From the NCBI GenBank assembly GCA_934678915.1, contig CAKUSF010000016.1, forward strand, positions 1 to 25,910: a DNA stretch of 25,910 nucleotides, written 5' to 3'. The stretch is from an uncultured Bacteroidales bacterium (GTDB lineage: Bacteria; Bacteroidota; Bacteroidia; Bacteroidales; UBA932). Below, piece after piece: positions 17,383-24,002 of the stretch. Position numbers and translations under genes: made by a program. Position 1 is the first letter of the stretch, and each line of letters starts with the position of its first letter. Below the pieces are notes generated by a model, which searched no databases, had not been told where the DNA came from, and was given only the letters and a program-made list of their open reading frames with translations.

Positions 17383-18411
17383 CTAAATGATAAACGCTAA
17401 AACCGCTCCGATGACCATAGTGCTCACTCCTGCAAGGACATACAGCCACCAAGGAGTCTCGGAACCAGATGACACTGACGGGGCATTCTCTAAATCGGAC
17501 AGCATCTCAGCGATATTCTGGTACCTCGCCATCTGCTCTTTGCGAGTGGCTTTATCCACCACAAAACGGATCTGAGGATCAGAGATGTTTCTTAATGGCA
17601 TGCCAACTGTCAAGTGAGCTTGCATTATCTGAGTATTATCACCTGAATATGGAAGAGCCCCGACATATAGCTGATAAAGCATGATTCCTAAGGAATAAAT
17701 GTCAGTTGTGCGGTTATGATTATTCACATCCCCTGTAATCACCTCAGGAGCAGCGTAATCCACTTTACCTATCAATGCACCAATCTGAGTCAGTTTCGGT
17801 CCTGATGAAGGGCTTGAGACATAAGGTTTGCAAATGCCATAGTCGATTAGCTTAATCTCATTGTTGACTGTGATCATAACATTGCTAGGATCAAGATCAC
17901 GATGAATGAATCCTCTGTTATGAAGTTCACCGACACCGGCCAAGATACTCCTCATTATGGAAATTACGGTACCTTTCCTGTCGGAACGGTAGCTTTCATA
18001 AAGACTCTGAGCATAAGGAATATGCATCCCTGATCGATCGATAAAGCAACCATTGACCATGCTACTGAGCGTCACTCCGACAAGCCTTTCCATCGCTATA
18101 TAATAGCGCAGGATGTAGTTCTTTTGATATGAATCATACTCCATGTTCGGAATAAAGCCGTACATTCTCAAAAGATTCGGATGGTCTATCTGGATGGACG
18201 CTTCCCGCATAGCCCTGTCTATCAAGTCTTTGGTCGGAGAAGCGATGAGCTTTAACGCAACGGGAATCCGCTCACCGGAAGCCTCATTGACGCATTCCCC
18301 GGCAAAGACTTTCCCCATCCCACCTTCGCCTATCGGTGGAATCTCCGGATCATATTCATAATAAATGCCGGCTTGTTTTTCCGCAGCCCCCTCAACTCTA
18401 ATAATTGACAT
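17383..18411 (-). CDS. Membrane-anchored Ser/Thr protein kinase (Hanks type)
   Basis: This 342-residue protein has a complete kinase domain (about 18-310) and a C-terminal membrane helix (321-342), with essentially nothing beyond it. Visible elements are the Gly-rich loop GEGGMGKVF (28-36), the ATP-anchoring Lys54 (VALK), helix-C Glu70, the catalytic loop HRDLDPSN (170-177), the metal-binding DYG (190-192, instead of DFG), APE (221-223) and D237 of DIYSLG. The residue two after the catalytic Asp172 is Asp174, where Ser/Thr kinases normally have Lys (HRDLKPxN); Asn177 is kept. It lacks the extracytoplasmic PASTA or vWA sensor seen in PknB or PpkA, so input probably comes through separate operon partners. 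Likely substrates are the FHA proteins and neighbours encoded upstream. It lies 10 bases before the barrel gene. Confidence 0.93.
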   Translation of the reverse strand: MSIIRVEGAAEKQAGIYYEYDPEIPPIGEGGMGKVFAGECVNEASGERIPVALKLIASPTKDLIDRAMREASIQIDHPNLLRMYGFIPNMEYDSYQKNYILRYYIAMERLVGVTLSSMVNGCFIDRSGMHIPYAQSLYESYRSDRKGTVISIMRSILAGVGELHNRGFIHRDLDPSNVMITVNNEIKLIDYGICKPYVSSPSSGPKLTQIGALIGKVDYAAPEVITGDVNNHNRTTDIYSLGIMLYQLYVGALPYSGDNTQIMQAHLTVGMPLRNISDPQIRFVVDKATRKEQMARYQNIAEMLSDLENAPSVSSGSETPWWLYVLAGVSTMVIGAVLAFII

Positions 18412-18431
18412 ACTCTCTTTTACGAATATTA

Positions 18432-19889
18432 TTACTCAACCTCAACAAGTATCACATCCTTATCATTAAGGACAAGAGCATACATACCCTTTCTCGTTAT
18501 CTTGAAACTGATTCTGGAGATGCTCTTACCACTGCGAACCGTATCGCAACTCATGTAAGGATTGTCATCTGTCTGACTGAATGAAGGGTACTTGTTCCCA
18601 TATCGCTCAGACTCTTCATTCTTGACTTTCCGATCTTTCAAAGCGAACAAGTTAGAAGTCATCACACTATTGCCAGAAACATCAATCGTCACATAATCAC
18701 CACGCTGTACTCTCATAGAGGCCCCAGCTACTACATATATGATCCCACCATCGAAACAAGTGGTAGCGAACTCAAGACGTCTTCCATTAAGAGAAAAAAC
18801 AGTCTCTTCCTTCTGGATAACATCCTCCTTTGAGACAGGCTCAACTTCTTCTTTCACAGTTTTTTTCTCTGCGATAGGCTCACGAGATGGACGCTTGTTG
18901 TTAATGACAATTCCTCCTGCGTTCTTTTCCTCCTTATCATTCTCAGCCTTGACTGAAGGCTCCGTTACATTAGTCTCTATGACAACTGTATCTTGTGTGG
19001 CCGTAACCTCTTCTTCTTTCTCCGTCACGGTGTTGTCCATCGCAACTTTCAGAAGCAAACCACTTTCCGCTGAACGAGGTCCATTGGAACAAACTACTTC
19101 AGGATTGATGACTTTGCGAAATGCCTTGATGTTCTTTAATGGAAGAATTTTTTCCTCACCATTTGAACGAAGGAAAATCGTGATGGACGTACCGAGAAGT
19201 CTTGAAGTGATCATCCCTTCATATTCAGTTCCATCCAACATGGTAAGGCAGTCAATCAGAGGAATTTGCTTCCAAATCGCTTTCTTCTCTTTTGGATCAA
19301 TCTGGGAAGCGATGCTGATTACCTCTGACATGCTAGTCTTGACAGGACCTTTGATGGTCTTGATTGTCATGCTTTGGCCAACAATCTGCTCCATTACCTG
19401 TCCATAGACAATCTCTCCAGATTTCAGAAGGACAGCGTCCGTTGGCACATACCAATTCGGAGACTTGCTTGTCTTCTTTACTAGATTCCATGGCAGAGAA
19501 TATGCAGCGCTCGCGAAAGAGACGAATCTAACGCCAACTTTATCATTCTTAACTATTACAACATCCTCATAGACAACCTGTTTCGTAGTAACAGTAGAAA
19601 CGATGACATGACCATCATTGATCAATTTCATCGCTTTAAGTGAAGACCTTGCGTCTTTTGTGAGACAGCTGTCCGGAATTGTTGTTGAATGAATGTCCTT
19701 GACTTCAACTTTAGGCACAACAATCAATGCCTTGACGGCATTGATTGTTATGCTCTTTCCTGGAATCTGTTTTGATATGTAACCAAAGTACTCACTGCCG
19801 TCCTTGCTATAAACAGTCTCTACGTTCTGTGCGCGCAAAGGAGACAAAGCCACAACAGCAAACGTTACAAGATAAAGCAGACGTTTCAT
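18432..19889 (-). CDS. Secreted protein with three internal beta repeats and a charged linker
   Basis: The protein is 485 residues from the ATG at 19889 (a TTG one codon upstream is less likely). Signal peptide is about 1-20, ending LRAQ. Three repeats of about 40 residues lie at 28-67, 154-193 and 216-257. Each follows the plan (K/L)DGxxYxGxIxxxxxGxSxTIxxxxGxxxxxxxxxIxxI (YSKDGSEYFGYISKQIPGKS, LKSGEIVYGQVMEQIVGQS, LDGTEYEGMITSRLLGTS) and looks like a small Sm- or SH3-like barrel. A Glu/Lys/Thr-rich linker (about 280-365) precedes a C-terminal beta domain (365-485) containing RGDYVTIDVSGN and GMYALVLNDKD. No enzyme motif was seen. It lies in the operon between the protease and the kinase and is inferred to be periplasmic. 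Confidence 0.82.
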   Translation of the reverse strand: MKRLLYLVTFAVVALSPLRAQNVETVYSKDGSEYFGYISKQIPGKSITINAVKALIVVPKVEVKDIHSTTIPDSCLTKDARSSLKAMKLINDGHVIVSTVTTKQVVYEDVVIVKNDKVGVRFVSFASAAYSLPWNLVKKTSKSPNWYVPTDAVLLKSGEIVYGQVMEQIVGQSMTIKTIKGPVKTSMSEVISIASQIDPKEKKAIWKQIPLIDCLTMLDGTEYEGMITSRLLGTSITIFLRSNGEEKILPLKNIKAFRKVINPEVVCSNGPRSAESGLLLKVAMDNTVTEKEEEVTATQDTVVIETNVTEPSVKAENDKEEKNAGGIVINNKRPSREPIAEKKTVKEEVEPVSKEDVIQKEETVFSLNGRRLEFATTCFDGGIIYVVAGASMRVQRGDYVTIDVSGNSVMTSNLFALKDRKVKNEESERYGNKYPSFSQTDDNPYMSCDTVRSGKSISRISFKITRKGMYALVLNDKDVILVEVE

Positions 19890-19910
19890 CAAAATGGAAA
19901 TTTACGAGTT

Positions 19911-21428
19911 CTATTTAGTGATATTTGCCTTTTTGAGAAGATTAGCAAGATCTTCAGACCTAACGGCAAGGTTAAAACCTTGAGTGTTTGACAAACCAGC
20001 ACAAAGCACACCAATTAGTCTGCCATGGTCATCAAACACAGGAGAGCCGCTAGCTCCGGCAGCTGTTGCACCGTCAAAGCCGAAAGTATGGACATTATCA
20101 TTTCTAGTAACTTGGCCGATGTGCATGTTAGCCTGAATCTGTGTTTTCTCAATGTCATCCAAAAGTCCAACACCATAAGGGAATCCCATAGAAACGACCT
20201 TTTTGCCTTGGCTTGGTGTGTTCTTATGAATAGACTTAATCGGCACATAAGATCTCATAGTGGATTTGAACGATGCTGACCGGATCTTGAAGATAGCAAG
20301 GTCCACATTCTCGTCTTCGCTTGAGATGACCTCATGGCAACTCAAAGCATTGGCAGAATCAAAATAGTCTCCGTTAGGAACTACTAATGTTCCATCGCTT
20401 ACTCCAATGATCTTGATCTGGGAAATGTACTGGATTGCATCTGTGTAGCCTTTAGCCACTAACTTGTTAAGTTTGTTTCTATAGTGGTCTCCAGCAAGGC
20501 TCAAAATCGTCTCTCCGTTTGTCGAATAATCCAACTTCGTGCTGAGCCACGGTTTAGCGACATGAAGGTTGGTAGCCACGTAACCATCAGTGCCGATAAG
20601 GAATCCAGTAGCAGTATAGAGCATGCTGTTATCTTCTTTTTCATCATAAGGTATGATGTACTCTCCAGAAATAACAAATTTAGAGAACATCGGGCGGCTC
20701 GGCTGATCAGGATCAGGAAGCTTGCTAATGTCCAAACTGCCGCACTCAACCTCGAAATGATAGGAGCCAATTAAAAACACAACAGAACTACCATATTTAT
20801 CATTAATCTGCTGAGGAGATAGAGGGAGTAATGAGCCTCCTCCACTGAATCCAAAGAAGATTCCCACTGCCACACATGCAGCAGCAACCACTCCTAACAC
20901 AGCGATCCACCATTTGAACGCAGGCTTAGGGATTGGATTCTCTATCGGAACCCCACCACAGACTATTCTGTCTTTATAGGTAACAGGAACGAGCCTATTC
21001 TTTGGAATAGTCATTCCATTAACCATTGTGCCATTGGTGCTCGTGTCGCAGATGAACCACTTGCCATCCTTCATTTCACGCAGATTGGCATGGAAGCGGC
21101 TTACTCTGTTTCCGTTGATGACGATGTTGTTCTTATTGTAAGAGCCGATGTTGATAATCCTCTTGACATTCTGAGGAATGCGCTCAAACGGAACGATATT
21201 CCAGTCCAACGGTGTGTCCGCAAACATGATTTGGTCACCTCTTCGAACTTTCACCTCCACACCTGGGGTAAGTCTGATGCCATTCAGAGTGGTACCATTT
21301 GAACTATTATCTACCAGTAAGATATCACCGTTGTCCAACAGAATGAGCTCGGCATGATTGGAACTTACATAAGGACTCCTAAGGATTATTTCGGAATTAG
21401 GGTCTCTACCGATTTTTATAAGTTTCAT
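19911..21428 (-). CDS. FHA-FHA-TM-trypsin-like serine protease
   Basis: This 505-residue protein joins two cytoplasmic FHA domains to a periplasmic protease. FHA-1 (about 1-80) keeps the phosphothreonine-binding residues: GRD with Arg8, SSNH (S23/H25), NG at 44-45 and LNG. FHA-2 (88-165) has the fold (SRFH 110-113, TNGTMVNG) but reads IGSYNKNNI, with Ser96 where the key Arg should be. The membrane helix spans 172-194. The protease (205-505) has the HtrA/trypsin-like triad His289 (TNLHVA), Asp376 (VDLAIFKI) and Ser460 (GASGSP), with no PDZ domain. Phosphorylation sensed inside could therefore gate proteolysis outside, or the protease could feed a signal inward. It lies 10 bases after the FHA-TM gene and 21 bases before the next gene. 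Confidence 0.92.
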   Translation of the reverse strand: MKLIKIGRDPNSEIILRSPYVSSNHAELILLDNGDILLVDNSSNGTTLNGIRLTPGVEVKVRRGDQIMFADTPLDWNIVPFERIPQNVKRIINIGSYNKNNIVINGNRVSRFHANLREMKDGKWFICDTSTNGTMVNGMTIPKNRLVPVTYKDRIVCGGVPIENPIPKPAFKWWIAVLGVVAAACVAVGIFFGFSGGGSLLPLSPQQINDKYGSSVVFLIGSYHFEVECGSLDISKLPDPDQPSRPMFSKFVISGEYIIPYDEKEDNSMLYTATGFLIGTDGYVATNLHVAKPWLSTKLDYSTNGETILSLAGDHYRNKLNKLVAKGYTDAIQYISQIKIIGVSDGTLVVPNGDYFDSANALSCHEVISSEDENVDLAIFKIRSASFKSTMRSYVPIKSIHKNTPSQGKKVVSMGFPYGVGLLDDIEKTQIQANMHIGQVTRNDNVHTFGFDGATAAGASGSPVFDDHGRLIGVLCAGLSNTQGFNLAVRSEDLANLLKKANITK

Positions 21429-21438
21429 AATCGTTTTA

Positions 21439-22008
21439 TTAAATAATTGGGTTGATAACTATTTCATCAGAATCATCCTTCTGATTCTTTTTAATTTTTT
21501 CAGGAGAAGACGGTTCTTTAACTTTGTCTTTTGTTTCCGGATTCTTAACGGAAGGTAATTCCACATCCGGAACTTTTAGAGTGTCTGTGCCCGCAGGAGC
21601 ACTTGGTTGAGGGCGCGGACTAGTACCTATGGTGCCTTGAACAGGTTCTGAATGATGCTGTCGTAAAGATCTTGCTATCAAAACAGACATCAAAACCACG
21701 ACAACAAGTGACAGAATAATGCCTATCACAGAAATTACAATAGCATTCCTCCTATTTGGAATCAATCTCCAGTCAAGATCCGCTACATGGGCGAATGAAA
21801 TCGTATCTTCTCTTCTAACAGGAATTTCGACTCCGGAGCGCATGCGGATTCCATTTACATAGGTACCGTTCATGCTCTGATCCGAAAGGTAATACTTACC
21901 ACCTTTCGTGACCCGAAGTGTCGCATGCCTGCGGCTGACGATGTTCTCATCATCGGAAATGATGATGTCGCATTCACTGTCGCGTCCTATTGAATATATT
22001 GTCTTCAT
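21439..22008 (-). CDS. Membrane-anchored FHA protein with Pro/Lys-rich periplasmic tail
   Basis: This 189-residue protein has an N-terminal FHA domain (1-85) with all binding positions: IGRDSE (Arg9), VSRRH (Ser25, His28), NG at 47-48 and VNG. It ends in the extension FAHVADLDWRLIP, which matches FADTPLDWNIVP in FHA-1 of the neighbouring protease; the two domains are close paralogues. A membrane helix spans 89-112, followed by a 75-residue low-complexity tail rich in Pro, Lys, Glu and Ser. The tail would lie in the periplasm and has no domain. It is expected to bind a phosphothreonine peptide made by the operon's kinase and so recruit a partner to the inner membrane. Gaps to its neighbours are 23 and 10 bases. 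Confidence 0.92.
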   Translation of the reverse strand: MKTIYSIGRDSECDIIISDDENIVSRRHATLRVTKGGKYYLSDQSMNGTYVNGIRMRSGVEIPVRREDTISFAHVADLDWRLIPNRRNAIVISVIGIILSLVVVVLMSVLIARSLRQHHSEPVQGTIGTSPRPQPSAPAGTDTLKVPDVELPSVKNPETKDKVKEPSSPEKIKKNQKDDSDEIVINPII

Positions 22009-22031
22009 GTCTAGAACACAGCTATGTGTTA

Positions 22032-23021
22032 TTATTTTTGCTCAGCATCCACTTTAGCAAAGTCAACTTTATTCAATGAATCCGCTGAAGTTTTCAGAGT
22101 AGCCTTAATCTCACTAGATTGTTCCATCGGCTCATTAGTTTTCGCCCGATGGGCATACTGAAACATGTTCAAAGACACACTGGCAAGAAGGCAAGCCGAC
22201 AAGACGGCAATCAGGACTTTAGTTCTAGTGTCCATTTTTGTTCTCAATAATGATTCAACATTCAAGTCTATTATCGCAGCGGTATAGTTGTCATGGTTGC
22301 CACCATGGGCAAGGCCAATCTTCTCTATTCTGGCAAACGTGTGCTCCATTGAAGTCATCAAGCCATTCTTACGGCAGACTGACGAGATGAACTCGTTTTC
22401 AGGCATAGCCCCCCAGAACCCATCAGTACAAAGAATCAGACGGTCGCCCTTGAGATACGGTAAGACAAAGACTTCCGGGTCAATGGTACTTTCTACTCCT
22501 AGTGCTTTAAGGATAGCATTGGAATGGATTGACAACCTGGCCTGCTCCTCTGTAATGACCTTCTTGCTCACAAGAGCCTGATAGACATAGGAATGATCGA
22601 AAGTTCTGAATATCTTCCTCTTCCCTCTCAAAAGATAGACTCTACTATCACCAACATACGAGACAATCAGGCTCTGCTTCGTGATCAAGGCAGCAACAAT
22701 CGTGGTGCCCATCCCAGACAAAGAAGGATCCTCCTGAGATTTATCATAGATCGCCTCATTCGCATGAATAATCGCCTGCTTGAGCACATCCACCGGTGAG
22801 CTTCCCGAAGGAGCCGCACTGACATCATCTATGACAGTGGTAACAGCAATACCAGATGCTACAGCACCGCCATTGCAGCCACCCATACCATCACAAACAA
22901 CCACGATAGTACCCAAAACGGTGTCAGCAGACCCTGCGGCATCTTGATTCTCCTGCCGTCCGCCTATTCTGGAGTCCAGAATACCTTTGACTTTCAATGA
23001 AGACTCAATGAGGTTAGGCAT
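22032..23021 (-). CDS. Membrane-anchored PP2C-type Ser/Thr phosphatase
   Basis: This 329-residue PPM/PP2C phosphatase has its catalytic domain at about 10-255. It contains the expected motifs: RQENQD (22-27, Asp27 for metal), VVCDGMGG (Asp44/Gly45), GTT around 105, SYVGDSRVYLL (Asp125), LCTDGFWG (Asp200) and GNHDNYTA (Asp244, Asn245). A membrane helix at 267-288 is followed by about 40 charged periplasmic residues. It would reverse phosphorylation by the kinase encoded four genes downstream, as PppA does with PpkA and PstP with PknB. A membrane-anchored form keeps it next to the kinase. It lies 5 bases after the first FHA gene. Confidence 0.95.
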   Translation of the reverse strand: MPNLIESSLKVKGILDSRIGGRQENQDAAGSADTVLGTIVVVCDGMGGCNGGAVASGIAVTTVIDDVSAAPSGSSPVDVLKQAIIHANEAIYDKSQEDPSLSGMGTTIVAALITKQSLIVSYVGDSRVYLLRGKRKIFRTFDHSYVYQALVSKKVITEEQARLSIHSNAILKALGVESTIDPEVFVLPYLKGDRLILCTDGFWGAMPENEFISSVCRKNGLMTSMEHTFARIEKIGLAHGGNHDNYTAAIIDLNVESLLRTKMDTRTKVLIAVLSACLLASVSLNMFQYAHRAKTNEPMEQSSEIKATLKTSADSLNKVDFAKVDAEQK

Positions 23022-23026
23022 TGATC

Positions 23027-23692
23027 TTACTTTTTATGAGGCATGTAGATCGTTGACTTTTGATTGGCGAAAGGCGACGTGTTATTGTACGTCGGAGCAC
23101 CAACATTGTCTATCTGAGTTCCAAAAGGATTACCAATTGGTGGCTGAGGAGGAGTCATTCCCATGAAGTTGTTAGTCTCAGAAGGAATAAAATTCTCTTT
23201 TTGGGAAAGATTCAATTGAAGTCTATCGACAAGTATGAAATACAACTCATAACTCTCACCCACAGTAATCACGTCACCGTTCTTGCATTCTTTAGGATCA
23301 AATCCAAGGCTGATTCCATTGACCATTGTACCGCAAGTAGAACCTAAATCCTGAACGAAAGCAAGGATGGAGGTAGATCCGTCCTCATTATGCATCTGTC
23401 GTACAACCAAGTTGGCATGTTTGTCAGAAACCGTGGATTCTTTAAGACATACATTCGAAGTAAGAGAACGACCGATAATGTTGGATCCTGCCCTTAACGG
23501 CCAAAACTCTCCCAACAGAGTCCTTGAGACAGAATATAGGAATCCTACCAACGGTTTGTCTCCTGCCACAGCGTTATTGGGGGCGGAATTAGGATAAAAG
23601 GTACCTACGGGACCTTGAGGAGCTCCCGGAAAAGGTTGATAGCCAGGTTCAGAGGCCGGCATACCAGGATAAATAGTTTTACTAGAGTCCAT
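23027..23692 (-). CDS. Soluble FHA-domain protein, first gene of the operon
   Basis: The protein is 221 residues from the ATG at 23692. A TTG at 23713 would add seven residues; the ATG is preferred because the natural N-terminus would then begin MDSSKTIYPGMP. A Pro/Gly/Asn-rich segment (8-45) precedes an FHA domain (about 48-155) with Arg75 (IIGRS), SDKH (Ser89, His92), DLGSTCGT and VNG. A second low-complexity Pro/Asn tail ends QKSTIYMPHK. The motif (K/S)TIY thus occurs near both termini (Thr6 and Thr214). Flexible arms with a phosphorylatable Thr next to an FHA domain recall the GarA/OdhI switch, where the phosphorylated arm binds its own FHA. No signal peptide or membrane helix was seen. 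It is probably the cytoplasmic adaptor of the system, analogous in role to Fha1. Confidence 0.9.
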   Translation of the reverse strand: MDSSKTIYPGMPASEPGYQPFPGAPQGPVGTFYPNSAPNNAVAGDKPLVGFLYSVSRTLLGEFWPLRAGSNIIGRSLTSNVCLKESTVSDKHANLVVRQMHNEDGSTSILAFVQDLGSTCGTMVNGISLGFDPKECKNGDVITVGESYELYFILVDRLQLNLSQKENFIPSETNNFMGMTPPQPPIGNPFGTQIDNVGAPTYNNTSPFANQKSTIYMPHKK

Positions 23693-23734
23693 AGACTTAA
23701 AATAATTTAACAATAATATCCAAAATAATAATTC

Positions 23735-23766
23735 GGAATAGGTCCCTATGCTAAGTGGGATATTCC
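23735..23766. promoter_or_regulatory. Inverted repeat in the operon leader
   Basis: The arms GGAATA-gg-TCCC (23735-23746) and GGGATATTCC (23757-23766) are complementary apart from a two-base bulge and enclose a 10-base loop. The element lies 43 bases before the first start codon of the operon. It could be an operator or an RNA hairpin acting on translation or attenuation. There is no uridine tract after it on the minus strand, so it is not an intrinsic terminator. Confidence 0.45.
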
Positions 23767-23873
23767 AATAAAGTTTTATGTATAGAATAAGTCCATGATT
23801 GAAGAGCTAGAATCAACAATAGCTACTTCACAAGTATTATAACCTAAAACAATTGGTTCAATCATATCACATA

Positions 23874-23881
23874 CAAATATA
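23874..23881 (-). promoter_or_regulatory. Candidate -7 box of the phospho-signalling operon
   Basis: The minus strand reads TATATTTG, a perfect TAnnTTTG match, in the only intergenic gap long enough for the operon promoter. No TTTG is seen at the expected -33 position, so the assignment is tentative. Confidence 0.35.
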
Positions 23882-23943
23882 GTAATCATTATTATAATTT
23901 TAATGTTTTAATTGCATTTTTTTGAGGCAAATTTCAAACTAAC

Positions 23944-23981
23944 AAAAAGGGTGACTAAAAAAAGTTGCTTCTTAGTCACCC
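23944..23981 (-). terminator. Intrinsic terminator of the TonB-dependent receptor gene
   Basis: A perfect 10-bp repeat (GGGTGACTAA at 23949-23958 and its complement at 23972-23981) has a 13-base loop and, on the minus strand, is followed by TTTTTG. It starts 22 bases after the receptor stop codon and isolates that gene from the operon downstream. Confidence 0.88.
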
Positions 23982-24002
23982 CAAATATTTAAGGAATTGA
24001 AT

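Larger units (their letters stand above)
23693..24002 (-). other. Intergenic region upstream of the phospho-signalling operon
   Basis: About 310 very AT-rich bases without a gene. They contain the terminator of the TonB-receptor gene (23944-23981), a candidate -7 box for the operon (23874-23881) and a bulged stem-loop (23735-23766) in what would be the leader. No small ORF worth reporting was seen. The leader between the candidate promoter and the ATG would be about 175 bases, long enough for regulation. Confidence 0.7.

Noticed and set aside
18739..19407. Long + strand open frame of 222 codons rich in Ser and Thr
   Set aside because: It lies wholly opposite the three-repeat secreted protein, which has a signal peptide, internal repeats and proper operon spacing. 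The antisense frame has no such features.
5929..23692. Type VI secretion locus
   Set aside because: No sheath (TssB/TssC), Hcp, VgrG, baseplate or ClpV-like gene is present. Only a TssR-like protein and control-type proteins resemble that system.
5929..23692. Tellurite-resistance (Ter)-type kinase/PP2C/vWA triad
   Set aside because: The Ter-associated vWA proteins are cytoplasmic, whereas this one has a signal peptide; no TerD-like gene is present.
23692..23713. TTG start seven codons upstream of the FHA gene ATG
   Set aside because: The ATG gives a normal start and a conserved-looking N-terminal motif; the added residues show no feature. Similar extra TTG codons before 9382, 14916, 17372 and 19889 were set aside for the same reason.
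23721..23730. Second possible -7 element (minus strand TATTATTTTG) close to the operon start
   Set aside because: It departs from TAnnTTTG spacing and has no TTTG at -33; the box at 23874-23881 fits better, though still weakly.
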